Positions 17,010 to 24,951 of a stretch of 64,000 nucleotides of DNA are shown piece after piece. The notes below the pieces were generated by a model, which was given only the letters and a program-made list of their open reading frames with translations, made no database searches and was not told where the DNA came from. The DNA is from JBMNCQ01 sp049366715 (GTDB lineage Bacteria; Bacillota; Peptococcia; Peptococcales; BICA1-8): the NCBI GenBank assembly GCA_049366715.1, contig JBMNCQ010000065.1:62001-126000 (forward strand). The letters are read 5' to 3'. The first letter of the stretch is position 1; each line of letters opens with the position of its first letter. The translations under genes were made by a program, and so were the position numbers.

Positions 17010-17603
17010 ATGAAGAATTTACAAGGAACAAAAACAGCAGAATGTTTGATGAAAGCTTTTGCCGGCGAGTCTCAGGCCCGTAACCGTTATACTTTTTATG
17101 CTGCCGTAGCTGAGAATGAAGGCTATAAACAAATTAAGAATATTTTTATCGAAACTGCTGAAAATGAAAGAGCTCATGCCTGGCGATTTTATAAGTTTTT
17201 ATTGGAAGGTTTTCAGGGTGAGATTCCTGCAAAAGTTGAAATCAATGAATCTTTCCCTGTTGCAGTCGGAACTACGGTGCAAAACTTAAAAGAGGCTGCC
17301 GGCGGGGAAAATGAAGAATGGTCCGATCATTATCCTGCTTTTGCCAGGATTGCTGAGGAAGAAGGTTTTCCGGAAATTTCAACAGCATTTAAAATGATTT
17401 CTGCGGCAGAAAAGAGACATGAGACAAGGTTTCTTAAACTAGCTGCCAATATCGAAAATAATACTGTATTTACCAAAGATCGTGTTGTTCTTTGGAAATG
17501 CGGTAATTGCGGTTACGTCCATGAGGGCAAAAATGCTCCGGAGAAATGTCCTGCCTGTATCCATCCGCAGTCCTTTTTTGAAGTATTCAAAGAAACTTAT
17601 TGA
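17010..17603 (+). CDS. rbr: Rubrerythrin
   Basis: A 197-residue protein with ATG 17010 behind TTAGGAGG. The N-terminal ferritin-like diiron domain carries the expected ligands (FAGESQARNRY, ENERAHAWRF, EEEGFPEI, AAEKRHETRF). The C-terminal rubredoxin-like domain has two Cys pairs (CGNCGYVHEG and CPACIHPQ). Rubrerythrin reduces hydrogen peroxide in anaerobes using electrons delivered through the rubredoxin-type iron. It stands alone with its own promoter and shares a bidirectional terminator with the tRNA operon. Confidence 0.95.
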   Translation: MKNLQGTKTAECLMKAFAGESQARNRYTFYAAVAENEGYKQIKNIFIETAENERAHAWRFYKFLLEGFQGEIPAKVEINESFPVAVGTTVQNLKEAAGGENEEWSDHYPAFARIAEEEGFPEISTAFKMISAAEKRHETRFLKLAANIENNTVFTKDRVVLWKCGNCGYVHEGKNAPEKCPACIHPQSFFEVFKETY

Positions 17604-17632
17604 GCTGGGGATTTTATCCGCAAAGAGTAGAA

Positions 17633-17657
17633 AAAAGCGGGCGTTAGCCCGCTTTTA
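17633..17657. terminator. Bidirectional terminator between rubrerythrin and the tRNA operon
   Basis: AAAAGCGGGC / GCCCGCTTTT perfect stem with GTTA loop. It has T-rich flanks on both strands, so it can stop transcription from either side. Confidence 0.85.
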
Positions 17658-17673
17658 AGTTTAAAAGACACCC

Positions 17674-17749
17674 TGGTGGACCCAATAGGATTTGAACCTA
17701 TGACCATTCGGTTATGAGCCGAGCGCTCTACCAACTGAGCTATGGGTCC
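17674..17749 (-). tRNA. tRNA-Met (CAT)
   Basis: Minus-strand cloverleaf: acceptor GGACCCA / TGGGTCC, D-arm GCTC...GAGC, anticodon loop CTCATAA, T-loop TTCAAAT, encoded CCA. The loop and G1-C72 pair suit elongator Met; tRNA-Ile2 with lysidine-modified CAT cannot be excluded. The first anticodon-stem pair is a C-A mismatch. Confidence 0.92.
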
Positions 17750-17753
17750 AAAG

Positions 17754-17828
17754 TGGCTGGGGTGGAAGGATTCGAACCTGCGCATGCGGGAGTCAGAGTC
17801 CCGTGCCTTACCGCTTGGCGACACCCCA
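17754..17828 (-). tRNA. tRNA-Gln (CTG)
   Basis: Minus-strand cloverleaf with U1-A72 start (TGGGGTG / CACCCCA), anticodon stem CGGGA / TCCCG, loop CTCTGAC, T-loop TTCGAAT, encoded CCA. Reads CAG codons. A T-stem C-U mismatch is visible. Confidence 0.93.
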
Positions 17829-17865
17829 ATAAAATCATAAATTAATTCTTACCTTCAATTTTTTC

Positions 17866-17939
17866 TGGAGCGGGTGAAGGGAATCGAACCCTCGCGACTG
17901 GCTTGGAAGGCCAGGGCTCTACCACTGAGCTACACCCGC
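17866..17939 (-). tRNA. tRNA-Gly (TCC)
   Basis: Minus-strand cloverleaf: GCGGGTG / CACCCGC acceptor, D-arm GCTC...GAGC, anticodon stem CTGGC / GCCAG with loop CTTCCAA, T-loop TTCGATT, encoded CCA. First gene of the three-tRNA operon. Confidence 0.95.
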
Positions 17940-17961
17940 AACTTTGGATTGACAATTACTA

Positions 17962-17990
17962 ATTATAGCACTCTTGTTTCAAATGTGCAA
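17962..17990 (-). promoter_or_regulatory. Promoter of the tRNA-Gly/Gln/Met operon
   Basis: Minus strand TTGCAC (17990-17985), 17-base spacer, consensus TATAAT (17967-17962), 23 bases upstream of tRNA-Gly. Confidence 0.8.
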
Positions 17991-18063
17991 GTGGAAAAAA
18001 TAGCTATGCAATAAAATTTTAAAGGGACACAGATTCTAAGCAAGAATTTTCCACTGCGGTGAT

Positions 18064-18086
18064 TTAAAAGGCTGTCAGCCTTTTAA
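18064..18086. repeat. Isolated 11-bp perfect hairpin between the tRNA promoter and the protease gene
   Basis: TTAAAAGGCTG / CAGCCTTTTAA with a one-base spacer. There is no U-tract beyond the stem on either strand. It lies just behind a GGGACA-type sequence at 18024-18029. Function unknown. Confidence 0.5.
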
Positions 18087-18134
18087 AAAATGTAAAACAA
18101 GTATGATAAAGACGAAGACTTGTTTCTTTATTCC

Positions 18135-18189
18135 TCCTGATATTTATTATTCATATATTATAGTAAGTCTATTTAGAAAAATATCAGGA
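18135..18189 (+). promoter_or_regulatory. 11-bp inverted repeat overlapping the ribosome site of the subtilisin gene
   Basis: TCCTGATATTT (18135-18145) and AAATATCAGGA (18179-18189) are perfect complements 33 bases apart. The right arm contains most of the AGGAG of the protease gene. AT-rich possible -10 sequences (TATATT, TATAGT) lie between the arms. It could be a two-site operator or, if transcribed whole, a structure that hides the ribosome site. Confidence 0.55.
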
Positions 18190-18199
18190 GCTGATCATT

Positions 18200-19276
18200 T
18201 TGATTAAATTACATGACTATGTTGTCAGCAAGACAACAGCGAGGATAAGCGAGGCTGAGCTGAATTTTTTAAGTTTAAGCGGGAGAAAAGCATTTCACTC
18301 CCAGGGAATATACGGGCAAGATACAATTGTTGCCGTTGTTGATACAGGGGTAACTCCCCACCAGGAACTCCGGGGAAAAATTCTTACCGGTAAATCATTT
18401 GTAACTTATACCAACAGGACCTTTGATGATAACGGACATGGGACACATGTAGCCGGTACGATAGCGGGCAGTACCGTAGGGATCGCCCCCGGGGCTAAGA
18501 TTCTGCCGGTAAAAGTTTTGGATAGTGAGGGCAGCGGTTCTTTGGAAAACCTGGTGCAAGGTTTGGAGTGGGTAAGTCGGTATAATTCCAGAGACAGAGG
18601 GAGAGTATCAGTCGTAAATATGAGCCTTTCTGTTGAAGATGACTTGACGGAAGAAGAAAAAACCAGCTTTCATAATGCGATTAAAGCTCTGGTTGATAAC
18701 GATATTGCTGTAATTGTCAGTGCAGGTAATACGGGGAAAGAAGATATTCGGTATCCGGCGGCATTTCCGGAAGTAATAAGTGTAGGAGCCGTAGATATCA
18801 ATCAGGAGAGAGCGATGTTTTCTACTATGGGTGAGCATATAGATGTATGTCAGATCGGGGTAGATGTCGTTAGTTCCTGGTATAAAGGGGGTTATGCCGT
18901 GATGAGCGGGACGTCTATGTCTGCTCCTATGGTAAGCGGGATCTCTGCCCTAATTGCCAGCAAATACAAAGAAACCTTTGCAGAGGTGATCACAGAAGAC
19001 TACCTGTGGAAATCTATTAAAATAAGTACCAAAGACCTGGGAATAGAGGGGGCCGACAGAGAATACGGGACAGGTTTTTGTACCCTGCAGCCCCTGGAAG
19101 TAAAGATGGTTGTCAAGAATAACAGTCAGATTTTAAAAGTTAATGAACAGGTCTACAAACTGGATCGAGAGATTAATATTACCGACGGCAGTTTTTGGCT
19201 TCCGGGCGGGGTTATGGGTGATGTGACAGGTGCTTACGTCAATTATGTCGACGATACCCTAAAATACAGTTATTAA
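18200..19276 (+). CDS. Intracellular subtilisin-like serine protease (S8 family)
   Basis: A 358-residue protein beginning at TTG 18200, ten bases after CAGGAG. The catalytic triad is visible: Asp48 in VVDTGV, His80 in NGHGTHVAGT, Ser239 in SGTSMSAPM, with oxyanion Asn in VSAGNTG. There is no signal peptide and only a short N-terminal extension, as in intracellular subtilisins, so it should act in the cytoplasm. About 60 residues beyond the catalytic domain form an unrecognised C-terminal tail. A terminator closes the unit, and a striking inverted repeat overlaps its ribosome site. Confidence 0.92.
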   Translation: MIKLHDYVVSKTTARISEAELNFLSLSGRKAFHSQGIYGQDTIVAVVDTGVTPHQELRGKILTGKSFVTYTNRTFDDNGHGTHVAGTIAGSTVGIAPGAKILPVKVLDSEGSGSLENLVQGLEWVSRYNSRDRGRVSVVNMSLSVEDDLTEEEKTSFHNAIKALVDNDIAVIVSAGNTGKEDIRYPAAFPEVISVGAVDINQERAMFSTMGEHIDVCQIGVDVVSSWYKGGYAVMSGTSMSAPMVSGISALIASKYKETFAEVITEDYLWKSIKISTKDLGIEGADREYGTGFCTLQPLEVKMVVKNNSQILKVNEQVYKLDREINITDGSFWLPGGVMGDVTGAYVNYVDDTLKYSY

Positions 19277-19287
19277 ATTCATACCGG

Positions 19288-19322
19288 AAAGGAGTACCAA
19301 TAAAAAAAGGTACTCCTTTTTA
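19288..19322 (+). terminator. Terminator of the protease gene
   Basis: AAAGGAGTACC / GGTACTCCTTT perfect 11-base stem with an A-rich loop and TT tail. Confidence 0.85.
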
Positions 19323-19464
19323 CTAATTATAACAAAGCGGCTTTACATCTTGAGAATATAATGTAAAATAAATTTATATATTTATCTTTACTTTTTATGG
19401 TTATAACCAGTAAAATCGGGAATAACAAAAAACAAGAGTTTTCTTAAAAGGAGGATTTTACATA

Positions 19465-21165
19465 ATGACCCATGACAAAGAATTAAACCCCGGCCATAAT
19501 CCTGCAAATTTCATTGAGACAATCATAAATGAGGATTTAAAGGATAATAAAAATGCCGGCTCAGTGCATACCCGTTTCCCGCCGGAACCGAACGGCTATC
19601 TGCATATTGGCCATGCTAAGTCTATCTGCTTGAATTTTGGAATTGCCGAAGAATATCAAGGACTGTGTAATCTGCGCTTTGATGATACAAACCCCAGTAA
19701 AGAAGAGATAGAATATGTTGAATCAATTCAAGAGGACGTGAAATGGCTCGGGTTTGACTGGGACGACCGCATGTATTATGCTTCGGATTATTTTAATAAG
19801 TTATATGAATACGCCGTACTCTTAATAAAAGGCGGCAAAGCATACGTAGATGATTTGACCCCTGAAGAAATCCGGGAGTATAGGGGGACTTTAACTGAAG
19901 CGGGACAAAACAGCCCTTACCGGGATCGTGCCCCGGAGGAAAACCTCGCTTTATTTACCGGAATGGCAAAGGGAGAATTCCCTGACGGTTCCAAGGTGTT
20001 AAGGGCTAAAATTGATATGGCCTCTCCTAACATTACAATGCGGGACCCTGTATTATATCGAATCATGACCGCCGCCCATCATCGGACAGGAGATCAGTGG
20101 TGTATCTATCCGATGTATGATTATGCTCACCCCATTTCTGATGCCTTAGAAGGAATTACCCATTCAATCTGTACTTTGGAATTTGAAGATCACCGGCCTC
20201 TTTATGACTGGGTTATTGAAACCTTACTGGACTTAGATGCGGATCTAAAATCAAGGCCCCGGCAAATCGAGTTTGCCCGCCTTAATGTTACGAATATGGT
20301 AATGAGTAAGCGTAAATTGCGCGAATTAGTTGAAGAGGGGCATGTGAAAGGCTGGGACGACCCCCGGATGCCTACGATTTCCGGTTTGCGCCGCAGGGGT
20401 TACACACCGGAAGCAATCAGGGATTTCTGCAACCGGATCGGAGTAGCAAAAAGTAACAGTACGGTGGATATAGCCTTACTTGAACATTGCATCCGGGAAG
20501 ATCTGAATGTTAGGGCGCCCCGGGTAATGGCAGTGCTTAATCCTTTAAAAATTGTGATTGAAAATTATCCTGCCGGCAGGATAGAAGAATTAACAGCGGA
20601 AAATAATCCGGAAAATCCTGCCATGGGAACCAGGACGATGCCTTTTTCCCGGGTAATATACATTGAGCGGGAAGATTTTATGGAAGAACCGGTGAAAAAA
20701 TTTTTCCGCTTAGCACCGGGGAAAGAAGTAAGGTTAAAAAATGCCTACATAATTAAATGTGAAGAAGTCGTTAAAGATGCTAAGGGTGACATCACTGAAT
20801 TGCGCTGCACCTATGACCCTCAGACGAAAAGCGGTGAGGATAACAGCGGTAAAAAGGTGAAAGGAACTTTGCACTGGGTATCTGCGGCAAAAGCCCGGGA
20901 AGTTGAAGTTAGATTATATGATTATTTGTTTATCGAAGAAGCAAGTGAGGATGAAACTGAAACAAAAATGGTTTTAAATCCCGAATCTTTACGGGTTACT
21001 ACTTCTTTTGTGGAACCAAATCTCCAGGGCAGCAGCCCGGGTAGTGTTTTTCAGTTTATGAGAAACGGCTATTTTTGTATCGATAAAGATTCCCGCGAAA
21101 ATAAACTTGTTTTCAACAGAATTGTAGGGTTAAAGGATACCTGGGCTAAAATAAAAAAAGGCTAG
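19465..21165 (+). CDS. glnS: Glutaminyl-tRNA synthetase
   Basis: A 566-residue class I synthetase with ATG 19465 behind AAAAGGAGG. The HIGH motif is in PEPNGYLHIGHAKS (about residue 40), and the KMSKS equivalent is VMSKRKL (about residue 281). GlnRS-specific features include TRFPPEPNGY and FDDTNPSKE, followed by the C-terminal anticodon-binding beta-barrels (LHWVSAAKA, ATPase-free). It charges tRNA-Gln directly. Many Firmicutes lack it and use Glu-tRNA amidotransferase, so its presence is a lineage marker. A tRNA-Gln lies 1.6 kb upstream on the other strand. Followed by a terminator. Confidence 0.96.
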   Translation: MTHDKELNPGHNPANFIETIINEDLKDNKNAGSVHTRFPPEPNGYLHIGHAKSICLNFGIAEEYQGLCNLRFDDTNPSKEEIEYVESIQEDVKWLGFDWDDRMYYASDYFNKLYEYAVLLIKGGKAYVDDLTPEEIREYRGTLTEAGQNSPYRDRAPEENLALFTGMAKGEFPDGSKVLRAKIDMASPNITMRDPVLYRIMTAAHHRTGDQWCIYPMYDYAHPISDALEGITHSICTLEFEDHRPLYDWVIETLLDLDADLKSRPRQIEFARLNVTNMVMSKRKLRELVEEGHVKGWDDPRMPTISGLRRRGYTPEAIRDFCNRIGVAKSNSTVDIALLEHCIREDLNVRAPRVMAVLNPLKIVIENYPAGRIEELTAENNPENPAMGTRTMPFSRVIYIEREDFMEEPVKKFFRLAPGKEVRLKNAYIIKCEEVVKDAKGDITELRCTYDPQTKSGEDNSGKKVKGTLHWVSAAKAREVEVRLYDYLFIEEASEDETETKMVLNPESLRVTTSFVEPNLQGSSPGSVFQFMRNGYFCIDKDSRENKLVFNRIVGLKDTWAKIKKG

Positions 21166-21168
21166 AGC

Positions 21169-21200
21169 AAAAGGCAGATGGCATTGCCATCTGCCTTTTT
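21169..21200 (+). terminator. Terminator of glnS
   Basis: AAAAGGCAGATGGC / GCCATCTGCCTTTT perfect stem with a three-base loop and a T tail. Confidence 0.93.
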
Positions 21201-21317
21201 AAACGGATAAAATTAAGTAAAGAAGCGGGGACTGCCGCTGTCAGCATGCCTGAAGTGAAGGATAGCAATTACCTAAAGTTATAAATATAATAATAAATTT
21301 TAAATTATCAAAATTTA

Positions 21318-21346
21318 TTGACAAATGAGAAATATGGAAATATAAT
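21318..21346 (+). promoter_or_regulatory. Consensus promoter of the sugar ABC / methyl-transfer cluster
   Basis: TTGACA (21318-21323), 17-base spacer, TATAAT (21341-21346): a perfect sigma-A promoter. The operator repeats begin at 21354, over the expected transcription start. Confidence 0.85.
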
Positions 21347-21353
21347 ATTAATT

Positions 21354-21382
21354 GCAAAGTTTGTAAACTTTGCAAACTTTGC
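21354..21382 (+). promoter_or_regulatory. Operator: GCAAAGTTT-GT-AAACTTTGC plus an extra AAACTTTGC copy
   Basis: A perfect 9-base inverted repeat with 2-base spacer (21354-21373) is followed directly by a second direct copy of AAACTTTGC (21374-21382). It overlaps the start region of a consensus promoter. The 13-mer AAACTTTGCAAAC (21365-21377) recurs exactly at 31415-31427. It is the likely binding site of the GntR/UTRA protein encoded in the same operon (inference). Confidence 0.75.
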
Positions 21383-21499
21383 GATTAATACTGCTGCAGG
21401 CATCTTAAAAGAAGCTGAATTTAATGAAAATACAGAATAAAGTAAAATCGGCCGTTTGCTGATTATAAAATTTAGAAATTCAAGGAGGAGTAAACTACA

Positions 21500-22621
21500 A
21501 TGGCAGAAGTTATCTTGCAGGGAGTTACAAAGTCCTTTGGTCAAACAACGGCAGTTGCAAATATCGACCTGAAAATCAACGACGGCGAGTTTTTGGTCTT
21601 GGTCGGGCCTTCAGGCTGCGGCAAGAGTACAACTTTACGTATGGTTGCGGGTTTGGAAAAACCAACTACGGGAGAGATTTATATAGATAATAAAAAGGTT
21701 ACTTATTTAGAGCCGAAGGATCGGGATATTGCCATGGTATTCCAGAATTATGCCCTTTATCCCCATAAAAATGTCTTTAATAATATGGCTTTTGGCCTGC
21801 ATTTACGGAAGTTTCCTAAAGATGAAATTAAAAAACGGGTTGATGAAGCCGCCCGGCTTTTAGGTATGTCCGATTATCTTGAGCGCTTTCCCAAACAATT
21901 GTCGGGAGGGCAAAGACAGCGGGTAGCTTTGGGCAGGGCAATTGTCCGTCATCCCAAAGTATTTTTAATGGATGAACCCTTAAGTAATCTGGATGCAAAA
22001 TTGCGTGTTCAGACCAGGGCGGAATTAATTAAATTACACCAGCGTTTAAAAACCACAACAATTTATGTTACCCATGACCAGACAGAGGCCATGACAATGG
22101 GTTCCAGAATTGTCGTAATGAAGGACGGCATTGTGCAGCAATTCGGAATTTCTCAAGAAATTTATGAAAGACCGCAAAACATTTTTGTAGCGGGATTTAT
22201 CGGTTCCCCTCCAATGAATTTTATTAACGGCAGCATAGAGGTTGATCATAACAAGACTTTTTTAAGAAACAGCAGTATAAATTTAAAGCTTACAGGCAGT
22301 CCTTTAACTATGGAGAGCGGAAAAAAAGTAGTGCTGGGAATACGCCCCGAGAGTTTAGAAGTCGTCAGCGACGCAGGGGGTTCCGAGGAAAATTCTATTT
22401 TTTGTAAAGTGGAGGTGGTAGAACACATCGGATCGGAGTCAATTATTCATACGAGAGTGGAAAGCGGAGAAGAAGTGGTGATTTGTCTTAACGGCAGCAA
22501 AAGGGTGCCCGCTGTGGATTCAATAATTAAGGTCAAACCCGGAGAAGGAAATATCCACCTTTTTGATGCGGAAAATGGCAACTGTCTGACATCGGTGTCC
22601 ATTAACCGAAAAGAGTATTAA
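21500..22621 (+). CDS. Sugar ABC transporter ATP-binding protein (MsmK/UgpC/MalK type)
   Basis: A 373-residue protein with ATG 21500 behind AAGGAGG. Walker A is GPSGCGKST near residue 37, the signature is LSGGQRQRVALGRAI, and Walker B is VFLMDEPLSNLD. The C-terminal ~130 residues are a TOBE/OB regulatory domain, as in CUT1-family carbohydrate importers. It should energise the permease pair encoded at 24001-25797. It is the first gene behind the GntR-type operator. In many Firmicutes this ATPase is shared and unlinked; here it is inside the operon. Confidence 0.95.
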   Translation: MAEVILQGVTKSFGQTTAVANIDLKINDGEFLVLVGPSGCGKSTTLRMVAGLEKPTTGEIYIDNKKVTYLEPKDRDIAMVFQNYALYPHKNVFNNMAFGLHLRKFPKDEIKKRVDEAARLLGMSDYLERFPKQLSGGQRQRVALGRAIVRHPKVFLMDEPLSNLDAKLRVQTRAELIKLHQRLKTTTIYVTHDQTEAMTMGSRIVVMKDGIVQQFGISQEIYERPQNIFVAGFIGSPPMNFINGSIEVDHNKTFLRNSSINLKLTGSPLTMESGKKVVLGIRPESLEVVSDAGGSEENSIFCKVEVVEHIGSESIIHTRVESGEEVVICLNGSKRVPAVDSIIKVKPGEGNIHLFDAENGNCLTSVSINRKEY

Positions 22622-22650
22622 ATATTTAGATGATTTGGGGAGGTAGTGTA

Positions 22651-23967
22651 ATGTTAAAGAGAAAAAATTGGTTTGTATTGATCGCTTTAATACTTGCTGT
22701 GTCGATGGTTCTGGCAGCTTGTTCGGGAAGCGGTTCCCAGGATAATGCTAATAATGCCGGTGAAAATACGGAGGAAATAGTTGAATTGAATTTTGTAAAT
22801 TGGGCAACTGCGGAAGAAGCTACAAAAGCCAGAGTTAATAAGGTTATCGAGGCCTTTGAAGGGGAAAATCCTCATATCAAGATAAAAAATATCACGATCC
22901 CTTTTTCAGAGATTCAGAATCAGTTAACTGTTATGACTACGGCAGGAAATGCGCCTGATATAGCCCAGGTTGCTTCCGACGTAGGGATTAGTTTAGCTGC
23001 AATGGGCGCTTTAGTCGGTACCGATGAGTTGCTTTCCCAGGATTTTCTGTCCGATGTTAATAAATCCTATTATGAAATTGGTTTGTATCAGGATAAACAT
23101 TATCTGGTACCTTGGGGGGGAGGGACTAATGGATTCTGGTATAACAAGAAAATTATGGAACAAGCAGGCTTGGATCCCCATAATCCTCCCCGGACAATGG
23201 AAGAATTAAATGCTGCTATGGCTAAAGTAAAAACACTGCCGGATGTTGTGCCTCTCCAATTCGATACCACAGCCCGTCCTTTTACAACAGGTTTTCAATG
23301 GCCCTTCATGAAATCCTTTGGCGAAGAGCCTTTTAATAGGGAAAGTGTTCAGGTAAGTAAAATGACCGCTTATTCCGAATGGCTACGCAATCTGGTTGGT
23401 AATGGTTATACTTTGCCGGGGAAAAAATTAGGTGAATTCAGGCCTCTGGGTGCTCAGGACAGGTTGGCTTTTGCCTTTGATGCACCATTCTTGAAAGGAA
23501 TTATCCAGAGCTTTGATGAAAAAATTACCGATGAGGTTTTTTATGACACCTGGGGCGTAACAGCCCTGCCGGCGGGACTAGACGGTAAATCGTACACCGT
23601 AGGCGGTAGTGATCATTATACTGCTGTATTTGCCGCTTCCCAGCATAAAGCAGAGGCTGCTCAATTCCTGGAATTTCTTGCTAACAGCGATGTTGGCTTA
23701 AATGATTATGTTATTCCCATGGGATTTTTGCCGGTTACCTCAAGTGCTGTGGATAGATTCCCGGACAGCTTCAATAATCCCATTACTAAAGCCTTTATGG
23801 ACGAAGTGGTATCAACTTCGATAGCCCAGCCTTTTGGTGCTGACTATACTAAAGCAGCTTCTGTCCTGTCCATTAGTATGCAGGAAGTGATCACAACGAC
23901 GAAACCTATTGCTGAAATCCTTGATAAAACACAAGTAAAACTAGAAGGGATCATAGAAGGCAAATAA
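22651..23967 (+). CDS. Sugar ABC transporter substrate-binding lipoprotein (CUT1 family)
   Basis: A 438-residue protein. ATG 22651 is chosen over ATG 22630 because GGGGAGG (22637-22643) then sits at normal spacing. The signal peptide ends in a lipobox, LAAC, with Cys24 as the lipid-modified residue, followed by a Ser/Gly/Asn linker. The fold region resembles family 1 solute-binding proteins (FEGENPHIKIK, YLVPWGGGTNGFWYN, GGSDHYTAV). It captures a sugar or glycoside outside the membrane. The specific ligand cannot be read from sequence. Confidence 0.93.
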   Translation: MLKRKNWFVLIALILAVSMVLAACSGSGSQDNANNAGENTEEIVELNFVNWATAEEATKARVNKVIEAFEGENPHIKIKNITIPFSEIQNQLTVMTTAGNAPDIAQVASDVGISLAAMGALVGTDELLSQDFLSDVNKSYYEIGLYQDKHYLVPWGGGTNGFWYNKKIMEQAGLDPHNPPRTMEELNAAMAKVKTLPDVVPLQFDTTARPFTTGFQWPFMKSFGEEPFNRESVQVSKMTAYSEWLRNLVGNGYTLPGKKLGEFRPLGAQDRLAFAFDAPFLKGIIQSFDEKITDEVFYDTWGVTALPAGLDGKSYTVGGSDHYTAVFAASQHKAEAAQFLEFLANSDVGLNDYVIPMGFLPVTSSAVDRFPDSFNNPITKAFMDEVVSTSIAQPFGADYTKAASVLSISMQEVITTTKPIAEILDKTQVKLEGIIEGK

Positions 23968-24000
23968 TTAACTGATTGGTGCAAACTGGAGGTTTTATTA

Positions 24001-24936
24001 ATGGCCAAAAAATTTTTAACTGAAATAGCAAAAATCAGTTTTAGTAAGGAGAATCGTGAACCTAGTGTTCACGATTCTCCCAAAACAGCGGCGATTTTGC
24101 TTGCCCCGTCACTGCTGATCATGATATTCATTATTTTTTATCCTTTGGTTAGAGCATTTATTCTGGCTTTTTATAATCTTGACCTAACCAATCCCAGCGA
24201 AAATTCTTTTGTTCTGTTAGAAAATTTTAAAACCATGTTTAAAGATGAAACATTTTGGATTGCCTGTAAAAATACCCTTGTTTTCACTTTAAGTACTGTT
24301 TTGATCAGCGTGGCTTTAGGACTAATCATTGCCATTACCTTTGACCAATTACCCAGAAAATTCGCCGGCTACCGGGGAATAATCCTGGTGCCCTGGGTTA
24401 TTCCGGGTATCGTAGTTGGTTATTTATTTATGTATATGTTCGATGTTGAAGTAGGAATTATAAATTTTTTCCTGCAAAAATTACAGATAATCGATCATTA
24501 TTTACCCTGGCTGATGCAGGAAAAGCTGGCTATGGTTGCCATAATTGTTGCCCATATCTGGAACCAAACTCCTTTCCATATCTTAATGATTACGGCAGGT
24601 TTGAAAGCTATTCCCCGTGATGTGCAGGAAGCGGCATATGTTGAAGGAGCCAGCAGATGGCAGGAATTCCGGCACGTAACTTTACCGTTTTTAAAGGGTA
24701 TTTTGGTCATCAGCAGCCTTTTGATGATTATTAGAAACTTCAACTTTTTCCCGATAATTTTTACCATGACCGGCGGCGGACCTGCAAATGCAACAACAAC
24801 GGCTGTCGTGTATATTTATAAATTAGCTTTTGAGCAATATCAGCTGGGTTACGCCTCTGCTGTAGGAGTTATCTGGGTTTTGGCCTTGCTGGGAGTTTCA
24901 ATTGTATATATCAAGTCGTTACAAAAAGATTTTTAA
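24001..24936 (+). CDS. Sugar ABC transporter permease, MalF-like
   Basis: A 311-residue protein with ATG 24001 after TGGAGG. Six hydrophobic segments are visible, and the EAA loop that contacts the ATPase reads EAAYVEGASRWQEFRHVTLP. A soluble N-terminal tail of ~35 residues precedes the first helix (LLAPSLLIMIFIIFYPL). Within that tail the DNA encodes a perfect 14-base hairpin (24048-24080), unusual for coding sequence. It forms the channel with the next gene product. Confidence 0.93.
   Translation: MAKKFLTEIAKISFSKENREPSVHDSPKTAAILLAPSLLIMIFIIFYPLVRAFILAFYNLDLTNPSENSFVLLENFKTMFKDETFWIACKNTLVFTLSTVLISVALGLIIAITFDQLPRKFAGYRGIILVPWVIPGIVVGYLFMYMFDVEVGIINFFLQKLQIIDHYLPWLMQEKLAMVAIIVAHIWNQTPFHILMITAGLKAIPRDVQEAAYVEGASRWQEFRHVTLPFLKGILVISSLLMIIRNFNFFPIIFTMTGGGPANATTTAVVYIYKLAFEQYQLGYASAVGVIWVLALLGVSIVYIKSLQKDF
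24048..24080 (+). repeat. Perfect 14-bp hairpin inside the start of the permease gene
   Basis: GGAGAATCGTGAAC / GTTCACGATTCTCC with loop CTAGT, covering codons 16-27 of the MalF-like gene, about 80 bases after the binding-protein stop. No U-tract follows. A likely mRNA-stability or translation-tuning element that lets the binding protein be made in excess (inference). Confidence 0.8.
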
Positions 24937-24951
24937 AACGGGGGAATTCAC

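Noticed and set aside
19277..19464. Possible T-box leader before glnS
   Set aside because: The space is only about 188 bases and begins with the terminator of the previous gene. No T-box consensus or antiterminator was seen.
24048..24080. Possible terminator in the permease gene
   Set aside because: No U-tract follows the stem, and the reading frame continues intact through it.
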